Positions 11,214-24,322 are shown, numbered from the stretch's first letter. The stretch is 64,000 nt of DNA from Conus ventricosus (GCA_018398815.1 CM031607.1:86885370-86949369); one strand, 5' to 3'. The notes: generated from the sequence alone by a model not told the origin. Translations and numbers: made by a program.

Positions 11214-12162
11214 GTTTCAAAGTGAGGCGACTGCAGGCGGAAGTTGAAACAAAATTAACTGAAGAATGACTGTACCGCCAAATTTAAGAACAAATTATGA
11301 AACAAACACTTGGTGTTTCAGCTCCTTTGGTCTTCTTCAGGCAAGACAAACAACATTCAGGACAATGAAAATGCAGGACGAACAGACAGTCAGTTGTCTC
11401 CGCAAAGTGGGTGCAGAACAGATGGGGAATGGAAACGAGGCTGCTGGGAGGGGAGACAATGTGGGTTAAAGAAATAATAATGCTAAGATAACAGAAAATT
11501 ATTACCACTACTATTAATACTAAGAATGATGGTAGTGTAATTATAGAGTACTTATAACAAAGATGATAATGATATGGCTCTAGCAGCAATAGTAATAATA
11601 ATAACAATAACAATAATAGTGATAATGAAAATGATGATGATGATAGAAAAAAGAAGGGGGAGGGGGAAGAGAGGAAGAAGAAAGAGGAGAATCAGGATAT
11701 GGATCATGAGAAAGACAGAATCTAAGAAATATACCAATGGCTATAAGAACTTAAAGAACAATAATGATCATTATCTTAAAATAATGATAGTAATGGTGCC
11801 AGAAATGGGAAAGATAGTACTTAGTAGGCTGAAATCAAAGAGATCATTCATGCATACATAATATTGATACTACTACTATTGATAGTTGCAACAGCTACAG
11901 TAATAGTAACAACATTGATAATGATAATAGAAGGCAAAATATCAATGCTGGTAGTAATAATGATAATTATGACCGTAATTGTAATAATGAAATGATGATA
12001 GTCATAATGATATTACCAATTTTAAGAATAATTCTTAGTGAGTTCGCCCAAAATAAGGACAAACAAGTTACAAGAGAGTTTGTCTTTGTTTTTGGTGGAG
12101 TCACTAAGAATTATTGTTAAAATTTGTGTCATTTTCCGCCTGCAGTCACCTCACTTTGAAAC
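11214..12162. mobile_element. Non-autonomous TIR element (MITE-like) with AT-rich trinucleotide filling
   Basis: Inverted repeats of 29 bp bound the unit: 11214-11242 (starts GTTTCAAAGTGAGG) and 12134-12162 (ends CCTCACTTTGAAAC). They differ at one position. There is no transposase. The left 150 bases (TACCGCC...TTCTTCAGGC) resemble the outer part of the fold-back element at 34150-34230, whose right terminus (41360-41384) is also related to these TIRs, so both belong to one family. The interior (11480-12120) is nearly all degenerate AAT/GAT/ATA repeats. No convincing target duplication was seen. Confidence 0.7.
12018..12124. repeat. Internal hairpin with 24-bp arms
   Basis: 12018-12041 and 12101-12124 are inverted copies with one mismatch (core AATAATTCTTAGTGA / TCACTAAGAATTATT). 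They enclose a loop of about 60 bases that contains a weaker inverted repeat (GGACAAAC / GTTTGTC). It may be a tiny palindromic MITE inside the larger element. Confidence 0.6.
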
Positions 12163-12515
12163 TAATTGACAGTAATAATGCTAATAAAAATAATACTGAA
12201 AAAAAGAAAATTTAATGGTGTTGGTACTACTGCTAATGATAAGGACAGGATTAATGATAATGTGACAGTGGTAGCTGTAATCATAGTGATAATGATAATA
12301 AAAATGATAGTAGTAACAATGACAGTGATGATGATGATTGATAGTTAAGATAATAATGATAGATTTGACAACAGCAATGATAATGGTAATGATTATAGTA
12401 GTATTAGTAATGATAATAGTGCATAGAAAAGAATAGAAATAATTGGTGAGTAAAAAGCAAGCAGTACTGTTGGGACAGGGAGATAACAGAGAAAAAAAAG
12501 GGGGGTGGGGGGTGG

Positions 12516-12521
12516 CGCGTG

Positions 12522-12592
<71 letters not shown>
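12516..12592. repeat. (AC)n microsatellite
   Basis: AC dinucleotides with one slip (ACCAC), preceded by a GCGC-rich start. Confidence 0.95.
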
Positions 12593-12593
<1 letters not shown>

Positions 12594-13276
12594 CAGAAAG
12601 AAGGTAAAATGTAAGTAGAAGAGGTAGTTTATGTAACTGAAATATACATCTGTAGACACATTGATATTACAAGTTGTCTGCGCATACAGTGAAACCACTG
12701 CATTGACAGGGGAAAAAAATCTTAAAAATCAATATTCATTTGGGATGGATAGCTGCCAAATTTCCTGGGAGCTTCTGTAATATGCGTTCATTTATGTTTT
12801 TATCACAAAGGGTACCCTTATTTCAAATGTGATTTTTTTCCCCAAAAAAACCCACGCCCTTTAAGACATTTTTGTGACAGGAGGCAAAAAATCTTTTTTT
12901 TTTAATCACATGTGTATTAGTATCAGTAAAGCACAAATTCAATCTTATAGCAATGTTAATGAGTAAATAATAATGCAGCCTAAGTCAGTGCATGTATATG
13001 TGTATGTTGAACAGCAGTTTGCAGTTCAAAACAGTCAACAAAGAATGCAGGAGTTGTTTATAGGAGAGAAAGAGAAAAAAAAAAGAGGAGACATGGGGTG
13101 GAGGCTTGGATGAGAAGGGGGAAGAGGGTTAAAGGGACCGAGTAAGAAATGGGAGGAAGCATGCGATGGGATGTGGGAGGGGTGGGTTGTGGGTGTGGGG
13201 GGAGGGACATAGGGAAACGTACACACAGTGCCACACGTATGCACAAGCACATGTACGCATAAACTGGTGCACGCAT

Positions 13277-13277
<1 letters not shown>

Positions 13278-13334
<57 letters not shown>

Positions 13335-13372
13335 CACATCTCTGCCACCACTATCACCAGAACCGCCACCAC

Positions 13373-13431
<59 letters not shown>
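13278..13431. repeat. (AC)n microsatellite, two blocks
   Basis: Two pure AC blocks flank a short mixed segment at 13338-13373. Confidence 0.95.
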
Positions 13432-13433
<2 letters not shown>

Positions 13434-13758
13434 GAACATATCCTGATCTGGAGACTTACTGGCAGCTTGTTGGTCATCTGCACACCAGAAGAACAGACAT
13501 AGATTGACAGTTTTAGAGACATACCACATGTTATTCTGAAACCTGTTAAAACAACAAGTTAAACAGAACATCCCATCCTCCTTCCATCCATACACCCCAC
13601 ACCATTCCACCCTAGTCCCACAACTTGCTGTTGTTTCTACCACTCACCTCTGCTGGGCTGCTAAAGAGTCCATCGGATGTTACAGTTTCCCAAGACAGTG
13701 AGAGGGGATGGGGAGAAGTTTGTGTATGTGTGTGTTGAGAACTGGAGGGGAAGAAGAA

Positions 13759-13759
<1 letters not shown>

Positions 13760-13817
<58 letters not shown>

Positions 13818-13909
13818 GTGCAGGGGGTTGGTGGTGGCGGAGGGGGGAGGGGGGGGAGGGCAAGGGAATAAGAAGGGGAAGAGGAACACACACACACACA
13901 CACACACCT
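13760..13909. repeat. (GT)n then G-rich spacer then (AC)n
   Basis: A GT tract (13760-13815) is followed by a G-rich purine segment and a short AC tract (13887-13908), so the repeat type switches strand within 150 bases. The surrounding 12600-13270 and 13910-14720 hold no recognisable gene; a C run sits at 14336-14357. Confidence 0.9.
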
Positions 13910-14719
13910 CTCTCTACAATGCACGGACTTATTATGTTTATATGCTGGATAAATATATGCTCCTAAAATACTAAGAAAAACAAGCCAAGAAGGAATCTCA
14001 TATCATTTTTTAATGAGACAAAACATTACTAAAAACCAATGAATGAGTAAATAAGAGTAATGGTGAAACGGGGAACTAAGTGCCAGAATTTAAAATATAA
14101 AAAAAATACTATTAAGGTCCCACCTTTATCTAGTCTCATTATGCTGGGGCTTCTATTGAAAACTGGTGACAGGGAGGGCCTAATGCTAGTTTTAAAAGAA
14201 GGTTGAAAATGTCAAAATTCATGTACAGGCCACATGCCACAATTAGGATTTTGCACCAAATCACAATATAATCCATATAAGCATTTTGAGGCATAGCCAG
14301 CATTTGATATTAAACTGATAGTTGGACATAAGAACCCCCCCCCCCCCCCCCCCCCCCAATTATTTCATTTGTTTGGGGGGATTTCCATAGATGACATAAT
14401 TAACAGTCGTCAAATGCATGACCAATCCCAGAGCTGACGTCATATTTCAGGCCTTCACAATCACTGGTGACCCTATCTTTGTGCCAGGTGGTCTGAATAA
14501 TCTCATTCCTTTGATTTTAATCTGTATGCTAGGAAGCACCTGGCTTGTATGTTGATGGCCCCATGAAAGAAAATGAGGAGAATTAACTTTCAGACACAAT
14601 AAAACACTCTTAAAACAATCTAATTGAAGTAGTCTGTAAATACCTGACTCCTTTAAATAAGGCCTCAGTGCACTATTTTATTGGTGTGCAGCCACTCTGA
14701 AAAAAAAACCCCACACCTA

Positions 14720-15575
14720 ATTGGTGTGGAGGGTGGGTCCATCTGGGATGTACCGATGTGTCCCCTCTGAATACAGTTTTCTAGAAACTGCCAACCCAAC
14801 AAGCTTCAAATGGTTCTGCGAACATTGCGAGGATGAGTGCAAAAAAGTCACTCCAGGAGACAAGATAGCAGAACAGGGGGCAAAGTTGGAGGCTCTTTTT
14901 GAAATAGTAAAGACCTCCAACAACAGACCTGGCAATTCTGAAACTGCTGCAAGAGAAGATAGAGTGGAGAACCTAATCCGAGTGCAAGTGAAGGAGTACC
15001 TAGACGACCAGCATGAAAAGGAGGAAAGAAAGAACAACATTGTGCTGTTCAACGTGAGGAGACTGAGAGCAAGGCTCAGGTAGATGTTGTCGCACACGAT
15101 GCTAAACAGATTGATCAAATACTCAAGCAAGTGGATCCTGAGTATGACAGTAGCATGGTTGCTCCCAACGGTATCTTTCGTCTCGGAAAGAAAAGAGAAC
15201 AATCTGAGGCTGAACCCAACCCCAGACCCGGGCCCCATCAAAGTCATTCTAAATGAAACCAACAGCAAAACCCGCATCTTAAGAAATGCCAGATCATTGA
15301 AGGAGAATGACGCCTACAGGTCTGTTGGCATTGCGGCTGACAAGACCTGAAAGAGAGAAAAGAAGACAAAGCAAAAAGAGATCAATTCAAAATGAGGAAA
15401 GAAAACGGAGAGGATGTGGTCTGGCACAAAGGAGAAGTGATAACCCGAGCTGATAGAGACGATATCATCAAGACTGGATCGGGAATTCATCAGGGAGGCA
15501 AGACGGGGGAGGAGCAGCGTCAAACAGCCCTGCCCAAATTTGACTTCCCAGTGCTGAGGAAACAAAAAATGTAAA
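14720..15575 (+). pseudogene. ORF1 of the CR1-like LINE (broken)
   Basis: A frame from about 14745 begins with a Cys-containing segment (FKWFCEHCED, possibly a PHD-like remnant), then a charged coiled-coil-like stretch ending EKEERKNNIVLFNV. After a frameshift at about 15065 the protein continues with PIKVILNETNSKTRILRNAR (about 15238) and NDAYRSVGIAADKT, then shifts again to NGEDVVWHKGEVITRADR (about 15405). Such a nucleic-acid-binding ORF1 is usual upstream of the endonuclease in CR1/Jockey-type LINEs and would coat the element RNA. It lies just before the endonuclease, in the same orientation. Confidence 0.7.
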
Positions 15576-15629
15576 TAGATGTTCTGTACATAGAACAGTT
15601 ATAAACTCATCTTCTTCTCAAAAGTTTTC

Positions 15630-16223
15630 TTCTTTGAAATGCTATTACGCTAACGTTGACACACTGACAAACAAACAAAATGAGCTGGAACTACTGTTTT
15701 AAAATTCACCACTTCGATATTATTGCTTTAAATGAAGTGATCCCCAAAGAAACTCCAAAGATAAAATTGAAAATTTCGTACTTCCAGGCTATACAGGCTT
15801 TACAAACCACAAGGGAAGAGGTGTTAGTTTATTTGTAAAGGAGGGATGGGAGGTACCCAGAAAAACGGAAATTGAAAAAATCTTTTCTCCTTCGGTTTTC
15901 TGCAGAGTATCATTACCTGGCAGTAACGAACACCTCATTTTTGGAGTAGTGTATAGATCTCCCAATTCTGAGTACGAGGACCACTCTAATTTAACTAAAC
16001 TAATAAATTATGTATTTAGCATTTTTAAAAACAACATTAATATCACAGGAGACTTTTAACTATCCAGAAATTGACTGGAGAAATGCAGTAAGTTGTAAGA
16101 ACGAGGATCACCCAGCTACGAAATTTTTGGAGTGTGTACAGCAAAATTACATCACCCAAATGACTTCTGAACCTACTCATTACAGAGGTTTACAAACACC
16201 CAATGTGTTAGACTTATTGCTTA
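15630..16223 (+). pseudogene. LINE ORF2 endonuclease domain, left part (split by element A)
   Basis: Pieces of an apurinic-type (EEP) endonuclease: CYYANVDTLTNKQNELELL at about 15640, then a block with LPGYTGFTNHKGRGVSLFVK and LIFGVVYRSPNSEYEDH at about 15935, then NITGDF and, in another frame, YPEIDWRNAVSCKNEDHPA with QTPNVLDLL near 16210. The reading frame is cut at 16223 by an LTR retrotransposon and resumes in the same frame at 31906. The domain would nick target DNA. Several frameshifts show the copy is dead. Confidence 0.85.
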
Positions 16224-16996
16224 TGTGAGAGGTCAAGGGTAGAGGGGGGAGAATCATCCGTCCATCACCCAAGACCGTGTGGATTTTTGGGACTTTTCGT
16301 TTATTCGAACCAATCAAACCAGCCAACCAACCTTCCAAGCCAGCCAAGCCAGCTAGCAAACCAAGCCAACCTTCGGACAGGGTGTTGACACCCCGTTCAT
16401 CTGTCCCGGCCACCTCTCTGGTGTGGAACAGGCATTTCTCTTTGTCTTGGTGCTGTACCAGCCTGAGACCGGTCTTCCCTTATCAAACGCACCGGCAAGA
16501 CCTCTGCTAGCCGTGACGAGCAGTGGGGAAGAAAATCGCGTTCTGGCGGGATGCCGGTATTATTGCCCCAGTTTACACCAAACTGCTAATACGCAGCAGA
16601 TATAGGCCCTGAGCTTCAGTAAATAACAGTATTAATCATTGCTTTGTCATTGCCATGAATAAATGTCCATTAATGTCTGGTAATTTGTGCACATTCCAAA
16701 CAGAGATTATGCCAAGTAGACTGATTATATCCACAAACCAACCATTGTATTCCTACTCATCCATTGGAATTCTAAAGATAATTCTGGAACCAGCTAATCT
16801 GGTACCAAGGCGGATAACTCTTCTGACAAAAGATCAGAATTCACTGAAATCCCTATGCACTCGCACTACCCTTATCAACTCTACTACAAACAAAAGAAAA
16901 AAAAAAATAGCCACAATAAAACGAAACATGCTCTTCAACTAAGTTCAAGAGCATGAAGATTAAACATTTGCAGAAGTAAACTTCTGCCCAGCCACA
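16224..16996 (-). repeat. 3' LTR of element A
   Basis: 773 bp, nearly identical to 31134-31905 with scattered one-base indels. On the minus strand it starts TGTGGCTGG and ends CCTCTCACA. Confidence 0.93.
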
Positions 16997-17010
16997 AAAT
17001 CTCCCCTGCT
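16997..17010 (-). other. Polypurine tract of element A
   Basis: On the minus strand CAGGGGAGATTT immediately precedes the 3' LTR, consistent with element A being minus-oriented. Confidence 0.65.
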
Positions 17011-18230
17011 GACAGTTATGGTCCCCATAACTTCGCCTATAGTTTTACCCTGCCGTTTGCACACAAAAATACACAAAAAATCATTGGCGACAATATAACC
17101 CTCAACAGGTAAATTGTCAAGCAAAAATTACCACCAACAGTGTGACAGCACTTAAACCGACAAGGTAGATTCCGTTAGAATTCAAAACAAAAAAAAAAAT
17201 ATCAGCACACATAGCAAAATCAGACATGCCGAATGGTTCATCAAAGATCATATAGTACAAAAAAAAAACAAATCGCAGTCATCCCGACCAAGAGAACGGA
17301 GGGACAGCAGTTTACAAAACCAATCGGGCCTGGGCTTACAACACCAAAACACCTCCCTGGGACTTAAAAGTGCCAATCTCGCGCTTTTCTGTCGCCTCCT
17401 AAACTGAGCATCGCATTCAGTAGGACATCGAGTTCACCTGTTTCCCAACAAGAGTCCATGTTTCACTTGTAGCCTCAAGTCTGTCATTTTTCAGATCTTC
17501 CTTTTTAAAGTAAATCTGGAAAATGCATCTTTCCCAACAAGCATTCAGGGGCAGTAGGGCCCATTTATTGCCTATACTGTCTTGACTCAGATCTGTCAAT
17601 CCTCATTCTTACATACCGGGGTGCAAGACAACTTTTTCTTTAAAAAAAAAAGGTAGTGGAAGTGCTTCATACCCCATTAAATGCCCACATTGAATACACA
17701 GATGCAACCAACATTTCTTCACAAAACCTTCAAAAACGAAATTGCAATGTTCAACAAACATCTGCAGCAATACACGCAAATGAACTGCCTTCAGCCAAGT
17801 TGGAAGCCATTATCAAACAACCCCCAAAAAAAAGTGTCCACTTGGCTGAATATATTCACATGCCCATGTCAAAAAAAAAGAACAAAAAAAAACAAAAGAT
17901 TCCAAAAGATGGAGGAGGTGCATGCCTATCCTAACATGCTACATTCTTACTTCCACTTCCAGCGTGGGGGAAACCCCCTTGTTGGAGGGGGGCAGATCTG
18001 CGGACAGTCATTCGCTCCTGTCTGTCAGTGGTTGCTGATCAGGGGACTGTGGGGCAGCAGGTGGGATAGGAGGGGTTTCAGGGGAGGTTCCTGGCTCCCT
18101 TTGTCAGTGGACCATGGGACAATGTGCCACTCTAGATGTGTGGTCACTGCTGGAGGTGGCTCAGAGCGACTCTCAGGATCCATCCTTCCAAGAGGCTCCA
18201 CAACAGAGGGGAGAAACTGACAAATTTCAT
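17011..18230 (-). other. 3' non-coding region of element A
   Basis: No recognisable domain in either strand. The segment is repeated with small differences at 25908-27160 inside block B, so it is part of the retroelement family and not unique DNA. Confidence 0.7.
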
Positions 18231-18566
18231 GCCTGTTCACCTTCACCATAGTGCCAATACCATCCAGTGGGGCAATGGTGAATGGCCCACCTCCGGGTCC
18301 AGGCACTGAAACCACAAAGAAGATCCGCTCCCCCAGATATCCTGGATCTATTCCGCCCTGGCCTATGTTTTCTGGTCAGGACAAGATCTCCCGGTTGGAG
18401 GTCTGGGGTGGGATTGCCCTGGTCTTGCCTGGCCTTCCTCTGGAAGCATGGATGTGGAGTTGCTCCCTGCTTTTCTGTGAGCCACTCTCAACCGCTCCAC
18501 ATGTCCTCCAACCACTGGGTTGGCATGACTGCCTTCCACTCCTCTTCTTTCTCTCCTAGAAAGATA

Positions 18567-21500
18567 TCAATGGGGAGCCGGGGTTTCCTCCCAAACATGA
18601 GGTAGAATGGGGACATCCCTGTGGCACTGTGTGGTGTACAGTTGTACATCCACGTTATCTCTGCCAAATGCTGAGGCCAGCGACGTTTTGCTCTTCAGGG
18701 AGAGTCCTGAGCAAGTTGTGCATGGTACGATTATATCGTTCGCACTGGCCATTTCCTGAAGGGTTGTATGAGGTAGTACGGGACTTTGCTATCCCGTAAT
18801 GGCGGCATAATGCATGAATTATGGCCGACTCGAAACAACGCCCTTATCAGAGTGAATCCGTTGTGGGATACCATAATGCTGGAAAACCCGTTCTGGATCA
18901 GGGCTTTGGCTACAACAGCAGATGTTTGATCCCGTGTTGGATGGCCACTGTGTATTGGTGAAAATGTCTGTGATGACTAGAACATTTTCTGTGCCATCAC
19001 TGGCAGGCTCCAATACAGTGAAGTCAACTGCTATGACCTCAAGGGGTTTGGTAGCCAGCAGATGACCCATAGGGGTGTGGGCCCCTTTGTTCTGCACCTT
19101 GGCTGTCTGACAGCGCTGGCAACGCCTGCACCATTCATCCACATCTAGATGAATGTTGGGCCAAAACACTCGCTGTCGGAGAAGGCCGAGAGTCCTTTCT
19201 GGCCCTTGATGACCACAGTCCTGGTGTGCCATGTGGAGGAGACGGGCACGAAGGCCTTCAGGGGCAACGAGCTGTGACACCCGTCCCTCTGTCACATCCT
19301 CCACCGCTCTGTAAAGCACCTTCTCTTTGAGATGCAGCGGTCAAAAAGCCGCAGAAGGGCTTTCTGGTCAGCATCCATGGTCCGAATTTGCTTCCCAGGA
19401 GGACGACAATGGGACTCCCCAAATGGATGAGAGAGGCTATGCTTCTGTCTTTCCGCTGTGCTTCCTGTATCTCAGAAAGCGATAATGAAGGGAACTGCAT
19501 AGCTGGGGGTGGCTCAGGAAGAGAGACAGAGGGGAAGTCAGCTTTCACTTGGATTGCTCCAATGGTTCCACGTTGTACGATGAACGATTTCATGCACTGT
19601 TCCGACCATGCGTGTCCCACTACACGAGACTGCACTCACCTCTTCCTCGCCAGGACCCTCTGGCCCAGACACAGGGTTTCGAGATAGTGCATCAGCATTC
19701 CTGTTCTCTCTCCCTGATCGATACTTCACGGTGAAGTCAAAACATGCCAAGTCAGCTGCCCATCTTTGCTCTACTGCCCCTAATTTGGCTGTCTGGATGT
19801 GACTAAGGGGGTTGTTTTTCAGTCAGAACTACAGTGTGGGTGCCCAAAAGGTTAGGGTCGAAACTTTTCGCACATGGCCCATTTAAGTGCCAAGAGGGTC
19901 CAGCTTCATGCTACTGTAGTTGAGCATATTTCTCTCTGATGGACGGAGAGACGACTGGCATATGCGACAACCCGCTGCTCTCCTCCTGGTGTTGTGAGAG
20001 CACAGCCCCAAGCCGTCCCAAAGGGAAACATCTGTTTCCAGGACAAAAGGCAGTTTGAAATCTGCGTACCCTAGTACGGGTGCAGAGGTCAAAGCTTCTT
20101 TTAGATCCTCGAATGCCTTTTGACACTGAGGAGTCCATGCCTTCACAATAGATACCAGCTGGCTCTTCCGCTTCTTTTCTTTCTCTTGCTGGTATGTCAG
20201 AGAGACCCGTTTGGTTGAGTGGTTTTGCTAGACTGGGAAAACCCTTCACAAAGCGCCTGTAGTAGTGGCAAACCCAAGGAAAGATCTCAGTTCTCGCAGA
20301 GATTGCGGTCTTGGCCAGTCTGCCACAGCTTTGATCTTTGAGTCTGAGGTTGCGATTCCCTCAGATGAGACCGTGTATCCCAAATACTCCACTTGCCGTT
20401 GCGCAAATATTACATTTCTGGGGGTTGAGCTTCAGCCCGACCCCACGCAACCGCTGAAATACAATTTTCAGGCGCTCGAGATGTTCCTCGAACGTTCTGA
20501 CTGTAGACCAGCAGATCATCCAGATTACCAGGAGGATTTGGAATGCCAGATCATTCATTGTGCTTTGCATCAGCCTCTGGAAAGTTGCTGGGGCGGTGGA
20601 CAAACCCATTGGCATCCCCAGGTATTCGAACAATCCGAATGGGGTGATGAAGGCTGTTTTGTGCCTGTCTTCCTCCGCCATGGCAACCTGATGGTAGCCA
20701 CTTGCCAAATCCAGAGTGGAAAACAACTTGGCCCCTCCAAGTGCATCCAATGAATCATCTATCCTTGGGAGGGGATAGGCATCTGGTATGGCCTTCTCAT
20801 TTAGGCGACGGTAATCGACGCAGAGGCGGATAGAGTTGTCCCTTTTTTCGGACAACTACTACCGGAGATGCATAAGCACTGGAGCTTTTCTGGACAATCT
20901 TTCTGTCCATAAGAGTTTGAATATGCTCCTTCACCTCCTGGTACTGCGTTGGTGGGATCCTCCGAAAGGTTGAGGCCACAGGGACATCATCCTTAAGGCG
21001 GATCTTGTGCGTGACCTGTCTGTGTACCCCAGGTCACAGTCATCGCGGAAAAACAGGTCCGCATTGGCTTTCAGCAACTCCTCCAGCTGCTGCCTTTGGC
21101 TGTCAGTGCAGTCTATACCTCCAGGTTAACGGGGCACTCTCCGCCTTGTACCTCTCTATCAGTCTCAGTGGAATTAACTGATACATGGATCTGATTGCAG
21201 CTAACTTCCACTGACACTTTGCCTGGGGGCAGCTCCTGTTGGAATAGCTGCACTGTGCCAACTCTTGTCCTGGTCTCAAGACAACGCCTTCGTCATTGAC
21301 ATTAATGACCTGAACAAAAAAGCAATTGCCTTCGACCTTGCTTACCGTGGGTGGGACAAGCAACCCTTTGTGACTGAAGTCCGGAAGTGGCTCAGTCAAC
21401 ACTTCCTGATCCTGCAGTGTTCTATTTACTGCCCCAGTTGCTCTGAGGCTGGCCACTGCCGGGGCGGGATATACACAGACTCCCTTCCTGCCACCCGTGC

Positions 21501-22110
21501 AAAACCCTGCACCACTGGGGCACTGACATCTGGCATTACCTCCCGCAACACATTCATCCTAGGATGACAGGAACATCCGATGTGGATGTAGAGGCCCTCA
21601 CCAGAATGCCCTTTCCCCTTACCGTGGTGCCCAGATTCCCACGTCGGCTTCAAAATATCCTACGTAGGGAATGTCCAAGCCATTAGCTGCAGTGACTCGC
21701 AGCCAACCAGCCACAGGTTGTAGGGGAGAGCACCCAAAGAGTTCTTTGAATGTGCCTTCCCCATCATGGTGACTGTGACCCAGTGTCCACAAGGGCATCA
21801 ACTTCCTTGTTATTAATCAATACCTTGGCATATGGACATCTCCCTAGGATTTTATTGAGTGAGCCGGAAGGTTGCCCCTCAGCAGTGCGACTCGTCACTA
21901 CTGAGGAATGTCGTTTCCCTGCCTCGACAGATCGGGACAGTTGCGGCGAATATGACCTGGCCTGTCGCACCCAGACATATTGGCCTCTCCGTCTCTGGCA
22001 AACGGCAGTTTCGCCTGCCTGCCGCACCCCTGATTGTGGCTTTGGGCGCTTCTCTGCACAGAGCTGCTCCTCCATCTGTCTCATCTGCCCTCCATTTTTC
22101 CTAATTTTTC
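18567..22110 (-). pseudogene. pol of element A (protease-RT-RNase H-integrase, broken)
   Basis: Reading leftward on the minus strand. Protease: NNKEVDALVDTGSQS (about 21790). Reverse transcriptase: SSAYASPVVVVRKKG (about 20870), RLCVDYRRLNEKAIPDAYPL (about 20810), FSTLDLASGYHQVAM (about 20720) and FEYLGMPMGLSTAPATFQRL (about 20620), with a frameshift just before the catalytic LDDLLVYS (about 20510). RNase H: LPFVLETDVS (about 20050), then RSGRENRNADALSRNP (about 19700). Integrase: the HHCC zinc domain with CRRCQRCQTAKV (about 19110), VIAVDFTVLEPA and IHSDKGV (about 18850), with the last catalytic part in another frame near 18750. More than six frameshifts; not functional. Confidence 0.9.
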
Positions 22111-22697
22111 TACAATGGCCTCCATGGCTTGGATTTGCTTGACAGATGCCTCCGCCTGAGCCGAGACAGCTTCAGTGGCACCCCCTTTCTCCTCATCTTC
22201 CATCCATTTAGAGCCTCATCTCTAAGCTCTAAGAAGGAGGAATTTGGGATTTTGTGCGTCTGCTCTCTCAGACGCCTTCTTAACTGCCCATTGCAGAGAC
22301 CCGCCACAAAATGGTCTCGCAGAATTTTCTGATCCAGCGGCTGCTGCATTGCATCTCTTTCCTCTGCCTCTTTGTCACATCTGTAAAGGCTTTGTTCAGC
22401 TGTGGGAATACTCCCTAACTCCTTCATACCCCTCTGTGAGATGGAGTAAAAAGTCCCCAGCAGCTGATGACAGACCGTTGCTCTCCCCACACCTTATATA
22501 GAATTTTGAAGAGCTCATCGGGGTCATCCGTGACATCCGTGGGGTGACACAACAGTTCACTCTTGACACATTTTTGTCAAGTGGCTATAAATAATATCTA
22601 CTTTTTCACCTTGATCCGCCTCTTGGAGACCCTACTTGACCAAATATTCTTGATATCCTTCTCAAACTCTTCCACTGTTGGGTGACCTGTCCTGAAA
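22110..22697 (-). pseudogene. gag of element A, C-terminal part (cut by block B)
   Basis: Minus-strand frames contain HPTVEEFEKDIKNIW near 22680 and, at 22490-22110, QQPLDQKILRDHFVAGLCNG, a retrotransposon gag pattern. Stops and frameshifts interrupt it. The N-terminal part lies on the other side of block B (30496-30640). Confidence 0.75.
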
Positions 22698-22701
22698 ATA
22701 C

Positions 22702-23466
22702 TGTGACCGGACAGAAGTTTTATTCTGCAAATGTTTAATCTTCATGCTCTTCAAGAGCATGTTTCGTTTTATTGTGGCCATTTATTATTTTGTATGTAGT
22801 TGAGCTGAAAAGGGTAGTGTACGTGCATAGGGATTTCAGTGAATCTGGTTTCTGGAGTAGAGTTGATTAGGGTAGTGCAAGTGCATAGGGATTAGCTTGG
22901 TTCCAGAATTATCTTTAGAATTCCAATGGATGAGTAGGAATACAGTGGTTGGTTTGTGGATATAATCAGTCTACTTGGCATAATCTCTGTTTGGGAATGT
23001 GCACAAATTACCAGACATTAATGGACATTTATTCATGGTAATGACAAAGCATTAATTAATACTGTTATTTACTGAGGCTCAGGGCCTATATTCTGCTGCG
23101 GATTAGCAGTTGGTGTAAACTGGGGGCAATAATACCGGCATCCCGCCAGAATGCGATCTTTTCCCCACTGCTAGTCACAGCCAGCAGAGGGTTTTGCATG
23201 TTCGTTGGGACAGGAAGACGGTTTTATGCCGGTTAGCCCAAAGCACCAAGGCAAAGGTGATTATTTTGAGGTATGTCAAAGTAAGTTTACTGGGAACAAG
23301 TTCATTGGGAATCTGGTTGTTATTGATAAATATTTTTGTTGTTGTTGACTTGTTTAAGTGTTTTAAAGAAAATGTTAAAAAGCCACTTAATGGAGGATGT
23401 TTACAAGACTAAGAGTTTTCACTTAGGAGGAAACTGGTTGTATTTTTCGTTCAAGAGATCTTGGAC

Positions 23467-23526
<60 letters not shown>

Positions 23527-24296
23527 TTGTTATTTTTTTTCATGGAACCAGTCAGTACCTGATGTGATGGAGGCTGGAATGAATTATTCAGTTATGCTCA
23601 CTCCTGGTAGTTACAGTGTTGTTGAAAGCAATTCCGGAAAATCAATGCTGATCTATTTAATTTTTCATTTTAGATGTATCAGAAACTTCGTTGTGAATTG
23701 TGTTCCAATTCTTGGCTATACTCGGGCCTAGAGTTACGAAGTTCGGCCGAGTTGCGACGATGGATGAGTGAAGGGAAGTAACCTTTTTTTTAAGAGTAAT
23801 TCAGTGACATGTATGATTGTTTCCCTTTGCTGTATTCTTGTTGGCTATGTTGAGGCCGCCATTTATTATCTTTTTTTTTTGGAAGATCCTGTGCGTCTTG
23901 ATGCTATGATTTAGGGACACACATGTTGCCCTTTTCAGAGGATGCCTGTTCCACACCAGAGAGGTGGCCGGGACAGATGAAAGGGTGTGGGTCAACACCC
24001 TGTCCTGAGGTAGATAATGTTTTTTCCCATGTTGATATTCTGTTGAAAATTTTTCTTTGGTTCTGACATTTTTCAACATGTCGCTGGGCAATTTATTGTA
24101 CCTTTGGTACCATGGATTTTTTGTAAAGCTGGTGGTCACAATGGTTATTGTTACCACAAGCCAATGTGAATGAAATCAATGGTATTGAATGAAGATGATG
24201 TTTTCTTTTGTCAGACCATTGATTGAATGATGTTGTGTATGTATTTTATGAATAAATGGAAATTTGTTTTCATGTTATGAGAGACTAACTGAATCT
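22702..24296 (+). repeat. LTR-like repeat L of block B (left palindrome arm)
   Basis: Inverted copy of M and R. It contains a (CT)n tract at 23470-23524 that mirrors the (AG)n tracts of the other copies. The copies differ by scattered single-base changes and indels. Confidence 0.9.
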
Positions 24297-24322
24297 AAAA
24301 AAAAAAATAGATTATTCTCAGC
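24297..24322. other. Centre of the 3.2-kb palindrome
   Basis: This 26-base unpaired spacer (A run plus TAGATTATTCTCAGC) lies between L and M. AGATT occurs at both edges of the non-palindromic part (24309 and 24323), a possible microhomology where synthesis folded back. Confidence 0.7.

Noticed and set aside
13035..13643. 202-codon minus-strand frame
   Set aside because: It is open only because AC/GT repeats lack stops; composition is Cys/Val and Thr/His repeats with no domain.
14717..15277. 186-codon minus-strand frame
   Set aside because: It is antisense to the LINE ORF1 pieces, which have recognisable motifs; the minus frame has none.
17656..18605. Plus-strand frames of 92-179 codons, repeated at 26490-27176
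   Set aside because: They occur in the non-coding 3' region of the minus-strand retroelement family; repetition reflects element copies, and no domain is seen.
23470..23524. (CT)n tract as an independent microsatellite locus
   Set aside because: The same tract is found inside each LTR-like repeat of block B, so it is part of that repeat.
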